Assembly (NCBI GenBank): GCA_947175585.1
Contig: CAMWNL010000001.1
Coordinates: forward strand, 1-21,498
From: an uncultured Bacteroidales bacterium
GTDB taxonomy: Bacteria > Bacteroidota > Bacteroidia > Bacteroidales > Muribaculaceae
Direction: 5' to 3'
DNA: 21,498 nucleotides
Under the pieces are notes generated by a model, which searched no databases, had not been told where the DNA came from, and was given only the letters and a program-made list of their open reading frames with translations. Positions 7,711 through 17,100 of this stretch are shown one piece after another. The position numbers and the translations under genes were made by a program. Numbering within the stretch: position 1 is the stretch's first letter; each line of letters opens with the position of its first letter.

Positions 7711-9539
7711 TATAGTCTCACACCGCCTTTATCGGCTGATGTCACAGTTGCGGCATAGGCCCTCAACGCCTTCGACACATCTCTGTTGCGTCGACGGGGT
7801 GTAAACGCAGCCTCGCCGCACAACAGCTCTTCATTTCGTCTGCGGTCAAGTTCCTCATCGCTCACTCTCAGATTTATAACACGGTTAGGTATATCAATAT
7901 CGATAATATCACCATCCCTCACAAGTGCGATATTTCCGCCTGCCGCAGCTTCGGGCGATATATGCCCGATTGACAATCCCGACGTTCCGCCAGAGAAACG
8001 TCCGTCAGTTATCAGCGCACACTCTCGTCCGAGGTGTTTGGCCTTTATATAGCTCGTCGGATAGAGCATTTCCTGCATACCGGGTCCACCTTTTGGTCCC
8101 TCGTGCGTAATGACTACCACATCACCTGCGCATATCTTATCTCCGAGTATTGCCTCCACGGCCTCATCCTGCGACTCATACACTTTCGCAGGTCCTGAAA
8201 ATTTCAATATCGACGCATCAACCCCGGCTGTCTTCACCACACATCCGTCTGGCGCGATATTACCGTGAAGCACAGCCAGCCCACCGTCTGGCGAATAAGC
8301 GTGAGCCGCGTCTCTGATACACCCCTTCTCGCTGTCAAGATCAAGCTCGGCATATCGCGCATCCGAGCTGCCGGCCACAGTCGTACGCTTCCCTCCCGGA
8401 GCGCTGTGCCACATATCGTCGGCCTCCTTGACATATTCACTTCCGCCGACTGCATATCTTGCTATCGCCTCGCCGAGCGTCAGACCGTCGGCACGCATCA
8501 CGGATGTGTCAAGACATCCGGCCTCGGCCAGATGACGCATGATAGTCAGGATGCCTCCGGCTCGATTTACATCCTGCATGTGATAAGGCGAGCTCGGAGC
8601 TACCTTACAAAGCACAGGCGTCCGCCGCGACAATGCGTCTATATCGTCGATCGTGAAGTCGGTTCCGGCCTCATTTGCCACCGCAAGCAGATGGAGCACC
8701 GTATTAGTCGAACCACCCATCGCGATGTCGAGCGTCATCGCGTTAAGCATCGCCGCGCGGTTGGCTACAGACCGCGGCAGCACTGTCTCATCACCGTCAC
8801 GATAATACTTGTACACATTCTCCACTATCTTACGGGCCGCACGGTCGAAAAGCTCAAGACGCTGCGCCGACGTCGCCAGCACAGACCCGTTACCCGGCAA
8901 TGCCAGTCCGATAGCCTCGTTCAGCGAATTCATCGAATTAGCCGTAAACATTCCCGAGCACGATCCGCATGTCGGACATCCGCCGCGTTCCATAGCCTCG
9001 ATATCCGTGTCGGCTATAGTACTGTCGGCCGAATCAACCATGATATCGACCAGATCGACCTCCCGGCCATTGACCTCGCCGGCCTCCATGGGACCGCCGC
9101 TCACAAATATCGTCGGTATATTCAGACGCATCGCCGCAAGCAACATTCCCGGCGTCACCTTGTCGCAGTTTGAGATGCAGACCATCGCGTCAGCACAGTG
9201 AGCCTTCACCATATACTCCACCGAGTCGGCTATCAGATCGCGCGACGGCAGTGAGTAGAGCATACCGTCATGACCCATCGCTATGCCGTCATCTATGGCA
9301 ATCGTGTTGAATTCCGCCGCAAACAGTCCCTGACGCTCTATTTCACGCTTGATTCGCTGACCGACATCATGCAGATGAGTGTGTCCCGGCACAAACTGCG
9401 TAAACGAATTGACTATCGCGATTACCGGTTTGCCGAATTGCTCTTCGCTCATTCCGTTTGCGCGCCACAGCGCTCTTGCCCCGGCCATACGACGGCCTTT
9501 GAAACTGATATCGCTGCGGAGTGGTATTTTGTATATCAT
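7710..9539 (-). CDS. ilvD: Dihydroxy-acid dehydratase (IlvD)
   Basis: Iron-sulfur enzyme that dehydrates 2,3-dihydroxy acids to the 2-keto acids that precede valine and isoleucine. The 609 residues align along nearly their whole length with the E. coli-type enzyme as I remember it ([45 protein letters not shown]). CISNCDK (121-127) holds a cluster cysteine, an Asp Mg ligand and the lysine that is carbamylated in the family. [19 protein letters not shown] (186-204) holds further cluster cysteines, and [20 protein letters not shown] is the C-terminal signature. Similarity to the E. coli form suggests an oxygen-sensitive [4Fe-4S] type, fitting an anaerobe (inference). It is the first gene of the ilv operon; ATG at 9539, with a leader of about 30 nt after its promoter. 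Confidence 0.97.
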   Translation of the reverse strand: MIYKIPLRSDISFKGRRMAGARALWRANGMSEEQFGKPVIAIVNSFTQFVPGHTHLHDVGQRIKREIERQGLFAAEFNTIAIDDGIAMGHDGMLYSLPSRDLIADSVEYMVKAHCADAMVCISNCDKVTPGMLLAAMRLNIPTIFVSGGPMEAGEVNGREVDLVDIMVDSADSTIADTDIEAMERGGCPTCGSCSGMFTANSMNSLNEAIGLALPGNGSVLATSAQRLELFDRAARKIVENVYKYYRDGDETVLPRSVANRAAMLNAMTLDIAMGGSTNTVLHLLAVANEAGTDFTIDDIDALSRRTPVLCKVAPSSPYHMQDVNRAGGILTIMRHLAEAGCLDTSVMRADGLTLGEAIARYAVGGSEYVKEADDMWHSAPGGKRTTVAGSSDARYAELDLDSEKGCIRDAAHAYSPDGGLAVLHGNIAPDGCVVKTAGVDASILKFSGPAKVYESQDEAVEAILGDKICAGDVVVITHEGPKGGPGMQEMLYPTSYIKAKHLGRECALITDGRFSGGTSGLSIGHISPEAAAGGNIALVRDGDIIDIDIPNRVINLRVSDEELDRRRNEELLCGEAAFTPRRRNRDVSKALRAYAATVTSADKGGVRL

Positions 9540-9576
9540 ATATAGCTTAATTTTATCAGAATAGACATTTCTACAG

Positions 9577-9608
9577 CAAATTTACGTCCATTTTAACATA
9601 AAAGCAAA
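9577..9608 (-). promoter_or_regulatory. Bacteroidota-type promoter of the ilvD operon
   Basis: On the minus strand, TTTG (9608-9605) and TAAATTTG (9584-9577) are separated by exactly 20 nt. Both match the -33 and -7 consensus fully, making this the best promoter match in the window. Transcription would start near 9571, so the leader before the ilvD ATG is only about 30 nt. That is too short for a leader-peptide attenuator. Confidence 0.7.
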
Positions 9609-9900
9609 AAAATGCACAATAAGTTTAGTTTTGTGAACATATAATGTCGATATCATTCAACATCTTCGATTTTCATACCCCTTTCCGAGCCTCCATCCGG
9701 CACAGACGTGCTTATGTGTCCTATTATTATATTGTGTAGACTTAAATACTGTAATATCCCAATGCTGATTCATGCAAGCCAATTCTTGAAACTTACTCAC
9801 AAATCATGTTCACTCGCATATATTTCATAACATTTACATTACAACATACATCTCAACTTTACAAAGAAATTTGTTAACAACTGACAAAAATTACAGTTAT

Positions 9901-9935
9901 TTTGTCTACCGTTTAAAGATTTTTTATTATCTTTG
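9901..9935 (+). promoter_or_regulatory. Probable promoter of the susC-like operon
   Basis: TATCTTTG at 9928-9935 matches the Bacteroidota -7 element exactly. The nearest TTTG upstream, at 9901-9904, leaves a 23-nt gap, longer than the usual 19-21, so either the -33 contact is weak or an activator helps. Transcription would start near 9940, giving a leader of about 90 nt before the susC ATG at 10032. Confidence 0.5.
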
Positions 9936-9947
9936 CCGCATTATTTA

Positions 9948-9969
9948 GCATCTAAAAACATTTGGATGC
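9948..9969 (+). promoter_or_regulatory. Stem-loop at the 5' end of the susC leader RNA
   Basis: GCATCTAAA (9948-9956) pairs with TTTGGATGC (9961-9969) over nine consecutive positions, one of them U-G, around the 4-nt loop AACA. It would lie within about 10 nt of the predicted transcription start. Possible roles are protection of the transcript from 5' decay or a binding site for a regulator. No U-run follows, so it is not a terminator. Confidence 0.5.
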
Positions 9970-10031
9970 AATTCAAATATGTAACTATCAACTGTTTTAA
10001 TTAATTTTTTTATGTCTAATTGTTATTAAGT

Positions 10032-13000
10032 ATGAAAAAGCTGTTTCTATTATTTCTGGCAGTACTTGCAATTGGCATGTGTGCGTCGGCTCAGACGCGT
10101 ACTGTCCGCGGTATTGTCTTGGACGTAGACAACGACGAACCGTTGCCAGGCGTCTCAGTTTCAGCAGGTCCTAACACAGGATCAGTAACTGACATTGATG
10201 GCATCTTCTCCATCAAAGTTCCTGGCAACGCCAAGAAACTCACTTTCTCTATGGTGGGTTACAAGAACGTTGAAATGCAAATTCCTGCCAAAGGTGAAAT
10301 GATTGTCAAGATGACTTCTGCTTCAACCGCGCTTGACGAAGTCATTGCTGTTGCTTACGGCACAATTAAAAAATCTGAGTACACTGGCGCCGCTTCTGTC
10401 ATTAAAGCCGACCAGCTTGAAAACGTTCAGGTTTCTAACGTCACCAACGCTCTTTCCGGTAAAGTTTCTGGTGTACAGACCCTGAACTCTAACGGTCAGC
10501 CGGGTACTGGTTCCACGGTCCTTATTCGTGGTGTCGGCTCTATCAACGCTTCTACATCACCTCTTTATGTTGTCGACGGTATGATCTACAACGGTGATAT
10601 TTCTGCTATCGCCACAAACGACATCGAAGCCATGACAGTCCTCAAAGACGCTGCTTCTACAGCTCTTTATGGCGAACGTGGTGCTAACGGTGTCATTCTC
10701 ATTTCTACCAAGAAAGGTACTGAAGGCCAGGCTAAAATCACTGTCGACATGAAATGGGGCGGTAACTCTCGTGCTGTTCCTAACTACGACGTAATTAGCG
10801 ATTCTCGTCAGTATCTCGAAACTTTCTATCGCGCTATTTACAACACTCGTCATTATATCCAGCATCAGTCTGAAGCTGCTTCTCATCTCTACGCCAACTC
10901 TCAGGTGTTCAACACTATCGGCTATCAGACTTGGTCTGTTCCCGAAGGTCAGTTCTTCTTTGACCAGAACGGAAAATTCAATCCTAACGCTACTCCCGGC
11001 TACAGCGACGGTCGCTACTACTTTATCGCCGACGACTGGGCTAAAGGCGGTCTTATCAATGGTCTCCGTCAGGAGTACACCGCTTCTATCTCAGGTGGCA
11101 CTCAGCGCCTCAACTATTATGTTTCTGGCAGCTACCTCGGGGATGAAGGTATCATCTATGGCTCTCATTTCAAACGCTTCTCTACTCGTGCAAGCGTAGA
11201 CTACCAGGCCAAGGACTGGTTGAAGATCGGTACCAACATGATGTACACTTACAGCAATACAGGTTACCCCGACGGCCAGACAAACGATGGCGCTACTACA
11301 GGAAATACATTCTATTTCGTCAACGGTATCGCACCGGTATATCCGATGTATATCCGCAATCCTGATGGATCTATCAAATACAACGAAACCTACGGCAAGC
11401 CCATCTACGACTATGGTGATGGCAAGGACTACGGCAACGGTCGTATGGGTAACACTCGTAACCAGAGCGGTAACCCGACAGGACAGCTCGTGTACGACAT
11501 CGAAGAGTACCTCTCTGACATTCTTGATGCCAAATGGTATGCGACACTAACCCCGATTACTGGTCTCAACATCACAGGTAATGCCGGCTTGTATCTCGAC
11601 AATACTCGCACCCACTCTCTCGCAAACGGTCTATATGGACAGTTCGCCAACATCGGTGGTCAGGCTTATCAGGTAGCTGAACGCATTCGCGTACTTTCGT
11701 TCCAGGGTCTCGCCAATTACAATAAGACTTTCGCTGACATTCACAACATCGATCTCATGGTTGGTTATGAAAGCGAATCTTTCAACACAGAATACACTCA
11801 GGCAATCGGTTCAAACCTCTACCAGCCCCTCGTACCCTTCGTTAACAACACATCTACTGACAAACGCGGATACGGTGCATCTGGCAACCTTAGCCACCGC
11901 GCATTTATCGCTCGCGCTCGCTACAACTTTGATGGAAAATACTATGTTTCTGCTTCTGTTCGCCGCGGTGCTTCTTCGCGCTTCGCTCCCGATAAACGCT
12001 GGGGCACATTCTGGTCTGCTTCTGCCGGTTGGGATATCTCTAAAGAAAACTTCATGATTGACTTCTCTCAGAATGTCGACATTCTCAAGTTTAAAGTATC
12101 TTTCGGCCAGAACGGTAATGACGCTATTGGCGCAAACTATATCGCTTACGCTGACCAATACCAGATTGTTGGTTCTGATGGCATCTGGTCTGACGGTTCT
12201 CTTTATTACAAAGGCAATAAGGACATCACTTGGGAAAAATCAAACGCGTTCAACACCGGCTTCGATTTCAGCTTCTGGAAGGGCACTCTCTCTGGTTCTA
12301 TCGAATATTACAACCGCCAGACTTCTGACATGCTCTTCAATCTTCCCGTTCAATCTTCTCTCGGCTACGCTTCGATTCCCAAGAACGTTGGATCTATGCG
12401 TAACAACGGCTTCGAATTAGAGCTCAACTATCGTGCTGTCAATACTAAGGACATCACACTTGAAATTTTTGGCAACATCACACTTCCCTCAAACAAGGTT
12501 CTTAAACTCGCTCCCGAAATCCTTAACGACGAAGGATATTGGAAGTCATCTACCTATCGTTGGTTCAAAGAGGGCGAATCTATGTACCAGTATTTCATTC
12601 CCGAATACGCCGGAGTAGACCCCAAGACAGGCTACGCTCTCTATTGGGCAGTCCTCTCTGAGACCCAGGCTAACTCAGCTAATCGTCCCGTAGGTTCCGA
12701 AAATGTTGAAGCAGGCGAAAAATACAAGACTCCTGAGTGGTCTTACGCTCGTGACACTAACCCCGTCGCAACAGGCAACCTTATGCCTAAGATGTATGGT
12801 GGATTCGGTGTTAGCCTTAACGCCTACGGCTTCGACTTGACAGCCGCATTCTCTTATCAGGTCGGCGGTCGCATTTTTGATTATGGCTACCAGAACCTCA
12901 TGCAATCCGGCTCTAACATCGGTATGGCTCTCCACAAAGATGCGCTTAATGCCTGGGCTAAAGAAGGCGATATCACTTCTGTCCCCATGCTTTACTTAAC

Positions 13001-13274
13001 TGCAGACTATCAGTATTCTAACGCTTTGAGCGACCGCTTCCTCATCTCAAGCAACTATCTGTCGCTTAACAACCTCACCGTTGGCTATACTTTCCCGAAA
13101 AAATGGATTGAAAAGATCGGTCTCTCAAGCCTCCGCATTTATGGCCAGGGCGAAAATGTTGCCCTCTGGTCAAAGCGTAAGGGTCTTGACCCGCGTCAGG
13201 GCTTCATCGGTTCTGAAAACTACACTTACTCACCGATTCGCACTATTTCCGGAGGTATCCGCGTAGGTTTCTAA
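10032..13274 (+). CDS. SusC/RagA-like TonB-dependent outer-membrane transporter
   Basis: Outer-membrane channel that, with its SusD-type lid, imports oligomeric nutrients using TonB energy. The chosen ATG (10032) gives 1080 residues; a TTG at 10020 would add four residues before a good signal peptide, so it was not used. Domains in order: signal peptide MKKLFLLFLAVLAIGMCASA (cleavage before Gln21); a carboxypeptidase-regulatory-like beta domain (about 24-97) with VRGIVLDVDNDEPLPGVSVS; a LDEVIAVAYG stretch (101-110) at the usual TonB-box position; a plug (about 105-230) with YGERGANGVILISTKKG; and a long barrel ending in the aromatic GGIRVGF expected for outer-membrane assembly. There is no STN domain, so signalling to an anti-sigma factor is unlikely. 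It leads the block, 38 nt before the SusD-like gene. Ser is mostly TCT and Leu often CTC, suggesting strong expression. Substrate is not readable; see the findings for a peptide hypothesis. Confidence 0.95.
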   Translation: MKKLFLLFLAVLAIGMCASAQTRTVRGIVLDVDNDEPLPGVSVSAGPNTGSVTDIDGIFSIKVPGNAKKLTFSMVGYKNVEMQIPAKGEMIVKMTSASTALDEVIAVAYGTIKKSEYTGAASVIKADQLENVQVSNVTNALSGKVSGVQTLNSNGQPGTGSTVLIRGVGSINASTSPLYVVDGMIYNGDISAIATNDIEAMTVLKDAASTALYGERGANGVILISTKKGTEGQAKITVDMKWGGNSRAVPNYDVISDSRQYLETFYRAIYNTRHYIQHQSEAASHLYANSQVFNTIGYQTWSVPEGQFFFDQNGKFNPNATPGYSDGRYYFIADDWAKGGLINGLRQEYTASISGGTQRLNYYVSGSYLGDEGIIYGSHFKRFSTRASVDYQAKDWLKIGTNMMYTYSNTGYPDGQTNDGATTGNTFYFVNGIAPVYPMYIRNPDGSIKYNETYGKPIYDYGDGKDYGNGRMGNTRNQSGNPTGQLVYDIEEYLSDILDAKWYATLTPITGLNITGNAGLYLDNTRTHSLANGLYGQFANIGGQAYQVAERIRVLSFQGLANYNKTFADIHNIDLMVGYESESFNTEYTQAIGSNLYQPLVPFVNNTSTDKRGYGASGNLSHRAFIARARYNFDGKYYVSASVRRGASSRFAPDKRWGTFWSASAGWDISKENFMIDFSQNVDILKFKVSFGQNGNDAIGANYIAYADQYQIVGSDGIWSDGSLYYKGNKDITWEKSNAFNTGFDFSFWKGTLSGSIEYYNRQTSDMLFNLPVQSSLGYASIPKNVGSMRNNGFELELNYRAVNTKDITLEIFGNITLPSNKVLKLAPEILNDEGYWKSSTYRWFKEGESMYQYFIPEYAGVDPKTGYALYWAVLSETQANSANRPVGSENVEAGEKYKTPEWSYARDTNPVATGNLMPKMYGGFGVSLNAYGFDLTAAFSYQVGGRIFDYGYQNLMQSGSNIGMALHKDALNAWAKEGDITSVPMLYLTADYQYSNALSDRFLISSNYLSLNNLTVGYTFPKKWIEKIGLSSLRIYGQGENVALWSKRKGLDPRQGFIGSENYTYSPIRTISGGIRVGF

Positions 13275-13312
13275 TCAATATGTTAAACATTGATTAATAT
13301 TAAAATTGTAAA

Positions 13313-14959
13313 ATGAAAAATTTATATAAATATCTTTCTGTCGTAGCTCTGTCTTCTCTTGCTGTCGGCTGCGCCGATCTCGACACTCAGTACTACGGTT
13401 CATACGTTACCGATGATCAGAAAGAAAGCACTTTGCAACAAAACCCTGATATGGCTCTGGCTGCCGTGACATCAATATCTTCTGAGTTTGGCAGCTACTA
13501 CGGACAGATCGCTGATGAGCATTGGGATTTCGGCTATCCCTCGATTATGATGGGGCTCGACGGTCAGACTGCTGACTTCCTTGCCAAGATTCCTTATACA
13601 TCTTCACATATTTATTGGTTTGCTTATACCTCTCCATCTCCTTCTGGAATTCCTACCAATATGATGTGGGGCCATCTCTACAGACAGATCAAGACCGCTA
13701 ACTCTTTGCTCACCTCGATTCCGGCTGACGGCGCCACTAACCCCGACCTGAAATTCTATCGTGCTCAGGCTCTCACCGTTCGTGCATTCGATTATTGGGT
13801 TATGGCTCAGTGCTATCAGTTCAACTATGCCTATGTCGATCCTGCGGTTGCTAAGACTGTTCCCTTGATCAGTGAACTCAATCAGGAGACAGTTGCCTCT
13901 GAAGGCGCGCCTCGTGCAACCGTTGAAGAGACCTACAAATTTATTCTCGACGATCTCAATGAAGCCGTGACATTGCTCTCTGAAGCAAATATTGATCCCT
14001 CACGCGTTATGTCAGACAAACCCAAGCGCATGGTATCTCTTGCCGTAGCTTATGGCATGCGTGCTCGCGTTTATTTGACTATGCATAAATATGCCGAGGC
14101 TGCAGCCGATGCTCAGAATGCAATTGCTAACTTCTCTGGTCGACCCTACACTATCTCTGAGGTGTCTGTGCCCGCATTCGTCAACTCTGACGACGCTTCT
14201 TGGATGTGGTCTATCGTAGTTGCCTCTACCGACCGTCCGACCACTACCGGCATCTGTAACTGGCCTTCTCAGATGGGATCGTTCAATGATGGTTACGCCA
14301 ACTTCTCAGGATGGCGCTGGTGCAATAAGTTGCTCTTCGAGTCTATCCCCTCTTCTGACGTTCGTAAAGGCTGGTGGCTTGACGAAAACCTCACTTCTCC
14401 CAACCTTTCTGCTGCTGAACAGGAATACCTCAACAGCTATATCGGATCTGGTACTGGCGACTACTCAGCCAATTCAACAGATATTATGCCCTACACTCAG
14501 GTTAAATATGCTGTAGCAGGCGGTGGTCTCGGCGGCACAACTACTGGCTATGAAGTGCCCCTTATGCGTATCGAAGAAATGTATCTTATCCTTGCTGAAG
14601 CTCTCGGTCAGTCTAACGTTGCTCAGGGTCTCAAGCCTCTCACTGACTTCGTGACAACTTATCGTGATCCTCGCTACAAATTTACTGCTTCTGATGCAGA
14701 GGAGCTTCAGGATGAAGTTTGGCGTCAGCGTCGTATCGAGCTCTGGGGCGAAGGTCTTGCCTTCTTCGATGTTATGCGTCTCAATAAGGACGTTGACCGC
14801 ACTCAGGGTGCTGCTATGGATGATTTTAACTATAAGATTCCTGCTGGTAGCGATTGTCTCATCTACTGTATTCCCCTTAACGAAACTCAGACCAATCCTC
14901 AGATTACCGCAGCCGATAACAACCCGACTGCCACTCGCCCGATTCCTGAGCTTCAATAA
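13313..14959 (+). CDS. SusD/RagB-like surface lipoprotein (nutrient-binding lid)
   Basis: Surface lipoprotein that caps the SusC-type channel and captures substrate. It has 548 residues. The signal peptide ends in the lipobox LAVGC with lipidated Cys20, followed by ADLDTQYYG, as usual in SusD proteins. The helical, TPR-like body is recognisable in YRQIKTANSLLTSIP, FYRAQALTVRAFDYWVMAQC and VEETYKFILDDLNEAVTLL. The C-terminal part has the family markers EVPLMRIEEMYLILAEALGQ and RRIELWGEGLAFFDVMRLNKD, and ends in a PLNETQTNPQI stretch as in other family members. It lies directly after its SusC partner. Ligand-contact residues vary in this family, so the substrate cannot be assigned from sequence. 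Confidence 0.94.
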   Translation: MKNLYKYLSVVALSSLAVGCADLDTQYYGSYVTDDQKESTLQQNPDMALAAVTSISSEFGSYYGQIADEHWDFGYPSIMMGLDGQTADFLAKIPYTSSHIYWFAYTSPSPSGIPTNMMWGHLYRQIKTANSLLTSIPADGATNPDLKFYRAQALTVRAFDYWVMAQCYQFNYAYVDPAVAKTVPLISELNQETVASEGAPRATVEETYKFILDDLNEAVTLLSEANIDPSRVMSDKPKRMVSLAVAYGMRARVYLTMHKYAEAAADAQNAIANFSGRPYTISEVSVPAFVNSDDASWMWSIVVASTDRPTTTGICNWPSQMGSFNDGYANFSGWRWCNKLLFESIPSSDVRKGWWLDENLTSPNLSAAEQEYLNSYIGSGTGDYSANSTDIMPYTQVKYAVAGGGLGGTTTGYEVPLMRIEEMYLILAEALGQSNVAQGLKPLTDFVTTYRDPRYKFTASDAEELQDEVWRQRRIELWGEGLAFFDVMRLNKDVDRTQGAAMDDFNYKIPAGSDCLIYCIPLNETQTNPQITAADNNPTATRPIPELQ

Positions 14960-14996
14960 TTTTACTTAGTAATTTTAATTTAACAAAAGCATAACA

Positions 14997-16991
14997 ATGA
15001 AATTTTTTAAATATTCTCTCATCGCCGCATTGGCGCTCTCTGGAGCGCTGTGCGCTTGCGATGATGACAACGATTATGCTCCTGGCCAACCGGTTTCTGG
15101 CGACGAGGTATATTTCCCAAATAATCAGAGTGCGACTATCGATATTCCGACAGATGCTACTTCTGTATCTGTTGCCGTTAACCGTCTAAACTCAGATAAT
15201 GCTTTAACAGTTGGTGTCGAATCAACCGTTACTGATAGCGAGGGGGCTGACGTGTCTTCAATTTTCTCTGTTCCCTCTCAGGTAGCTTTCGCCGCTGGTG
15301 AAGCGACCGCTGAGCTTACTGTTGGTGTTGATTTTTCTAAAGTTGTACCCGACGAAGAGTATTCGTTAACGCTTAAACTTACTGGCGACAACACAACTCC
15401 TTACGGTGCCTCTTCCTACACTTACACTCTCGTTTACGCTCCCTGGACTGATTGGCAACTCATCCCCGGTGAAGAAGGTACATACGTTATTACCCAGTAC
15501 ACATCTGGCGCTTACGATATACCTGTATACTTCCGTCAGTCATTGGTTAACACTGACAGATATGAATATGCTGTTTGCGATCTTTATGCTGGAGGTCTCA
15601 ACTACACTTTCTCTATGGATATGTCTAACACAATTGACGTTGATGGTGTTGCTTGTCCATTGGTGTCTATGAGCATATTCCAGCCCGGTATCGAAAACGG
15701 TAGCACTGGCATACAATTCATCTGGACTGACGTTCGCACATGGCTTACTCACTTCGTTGAGGTTCCGGAATCGGATGTTGATGCTGTAATAGCTGCTAAC
15801 GGCTGGTCTCAGTCTTATTATAATCCTCAGACTGGTACATTCAATGTATTCGTAGTCCTCACTGGCAACACTATTGCCGCTGATGGCAGTTATTATGGCG
15901 CAGGTTACGAATATCTCCAATTGCCCGGTTATAAGAGCTACGAATTGGATTTCAACTACACAGGTAACTTCGTTGACCCTGTTAACGAAGTAGAGTATGC
16001 TGTTGTCAGCGCATACAAGTCTGGAGATGTTAAATCTTACATCTATGACATCTTCCCCGGCAAACTTGAAGGTGACGAACTTGATCAGGCAATTGCTGAC
16101 ATGAAGACAAGCGATGACTACGATGCAGTCTCTGAACTGACTACTAATCTTACCTTCACTCTTCCTGCTGACGGCACTTACACCATCGTTGGTCTCGGCA
16201 CGGATGATGCAAATGAATTCGTTTGCACTGAGGTTTATTCATTTAACTACAAGACTGTCCGTGGCTCTGGAGAGGCTGACGAATGGACTTCTGTTGGCTA
16301 TGCCGAATACACCGACGGCTTTGTATGCTCACTCTTCGATGTTCCTATTCTGACTCTTGATGTTGAAGTTCAGGAAAACAACGATTACCCGGGCGTTTAC
16401 AGACTTGTTGATCCTTACAAGGATTGGTGCGATCAGTTGGGTATCGACTACAACGCTGGCAAGCACTACATGATCATTGATGCATCTGTGCCCGACGAAG
16501 TGATCCTCTATACATCTGAACTCGGATTCCAGATGAATAGTCGCTACGGTGATATGTATGGTAGCTCAATGGCCTACGTTCTCCTTTCTCAGGAAAGGAA
16601 TCCTGCCGGCTACTACGGTACTCTTGAAGATGGCGCAATCACTTTCCCGACCGGAACACTGTTAGTTGCAATGGAGAACTATAACAATGGTTCATTCTAC
16701 TATGCCAATACAGACCCCGACAACCCCACTGGTGAAACAGATGACGATCCCTACGATCCAAATTGGGGCCAAGGTACATTCTATCTTGACATGAGCAGTA
16801 TTGCTTCAACTAAATCCGCTCAGGCTCCTCGCGCTACAACTCAGCATGCAGGAGAGTTCCTTCTCAAAAAGTCTGACGTTTTCGAGTCTTCATTTAAAAT
16901 CGCAGCTCCAAAGAAGCAGATGAAGAAGTCTGTCGACACCAAGACTCTGAACGAGTATCGCCTGGTTAATCCCAAAAGAATTAGCCTCTAA
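14997..16991 (+). CDS. Large surface lipoprotein with a repeated domain, sus-locus associated
   Basis: Function unknown; placed third in the SusCD block, where SusE/F-like or other surface-binding proteins are common. It has 664 residues. The signal peptide ends in LCAC (Cys21 probably lipidated; Cys19 is also a cysteine) and is followed by DDDND, an acidic run like the surface-export signal known for Bacteroidota lipoproteins. Residues about 36-147 look like a Calx-beta or Ig-like domain (VYFPNNQSATIDIP ... FAAGEATAELTVGVDF ... YSLTLKL). Two stretches then look alike: about 149-197 (APWTDWQLIPGEEGTYVITQ ... YEYAVCDLY) and about 429-475 (DEWTSVGYAEYTDGFVCSLF ... GVYRLVDPY). Each heads a domain of about 160 residues. 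A linker domain (about 314-420) lies between them. The last 45 residues are lysine-rich (KKSDV, PKKQMKKS). A binding role is inferred; no catalytic motif is seen. Confidence 0.8.
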   Translation: MKFFKYSLIAALALSGALCACDDDNDYAPGQPVSGDEVYFPNNQSATIDIPTDATSVSVAVNRLNSDNALTVGVESTVTDSEGADVSSIFSVPSQVAFAAGEATAELTVGVDFSKVVPDEEYSLTLKLTGDNTTPYGASSYTYTLVYAPWTDWQLIPGEEGTYVITQYTSGAYDIPVYFRQSLVNTDRYEYAVCDLYAGGLNYTFSMDMSNTIDVDGVACPLVSMSIFQPGIENGSTGIQFIWTDVRTWLTHFVEVPESDVDAVIAANGWSQSYYNPQTGTFNVFVVLTGNTIAADGSYYGAGYEYLQLPGYKSYELDFNYTGNFVDPVNEVEYAVVSAYKSGDVKSYIYDIFPGKLEGDELDQAIADMKTSDDYDAVSELTTNLTFTLPADGTYTIVGLGTDDANEFVCTEVYSFNYKTVRGSGEADEWTSVGYAEYTDGFVCSLFDVPILTLDVEVQENNDYPGVYRLVDPYKDWCDQLGIDYNAGKHYMIIDASVPDEVILYTSELGFQMNSRYGDMYGSSMAYVLLSQERNPAGYYGTLEDGAITFPTGTLLVAMENYNNGSFYYANTDPDNPTGETDDDPYDPNWGQGTFYLDMSSIASTKSAQAPRATTQHAGEFLLKKSDVFESSFKIAAPKKQMKKSVDTKTLNEYRLVNPKRISL

Positions 16992-17018
16992 AGAATTTGT
17001 TTAAATAAATATACTATT

Positions 17019-17067
17019 AAAAATCGACAGCGCTGCACTCGCGAGGGTGCAACGCCTGTCGATTTTA
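17019..17067 (+). terminator. Intrinsic terminator between the lipoprotein and protease genes
   Basis: AAAATCGACAG (17020-17030) pairs fully with CTGTCGATTTT (17056-17066). Inside, TGCACTC and GGGTGCA pair around a GCGA loop of GNRA type. The stem is flanked by A- and T-runs, so it could act in both directions. It starts 28 nt after the lipoprotein stop and ends 34 nt before the protease ATG, so it should end or reduce transcription entering the protease gene. Confidence 0.8.
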
Positions 17068-17100
17068 ACCAAATAATCCTCATCCAATCATAATATCAAC

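Larger units (their letters stand above)
9540..10031. other. Divergent non-coding region between the ilv operon and the susC block
   Basis: These 492 nt hold no convincing gene. They are AT-rich and contain the ilvD promoter near the left end, the susC promoter and 5' hairpin near the right end, and about 290 nt in between (9609-9900) in which I see no clear structure. A lone TAGTTTTG on the plus strand (9626-9633) resembles a -7 element but has no -33 partner at the right spacing. A 31-codon frame follows it (9644-9739) and looks like chance. No sigma factor, anti-sigma factor, SusR or hybrid two-component regulator flanks the sus-like genes. Confidence 0.6.

Noticed and set aside
8265..9173. 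Plus-strand open frame of 302 codons opposite ilvD
   Set aside because: Arg/His/Ser-rich antisense shadow of a fully conserved ilvD; no plausible start or domain.
9644..9739. 31-codon plus-strand frame (MSISFNIFDFH...) after a TAGTTTTG element
   Set aside because: No -33 partner at proper spacing, no recognisable motif, and composition like the surrounding non-coding DNA; treated as chance.
10020..10031. TTG start four codons before the SusC methionine
   Set aside because: The ATG at 10032 begins a standard signal peptide (MKKLFLLF...), so the extra residues are unlikely.
13275..13293. Inverted repeat between the susC-like and susD-like genes
   Set aside because: Only about five continuous A/T-rich pairs followed by bulges; not distinguishable from chance.
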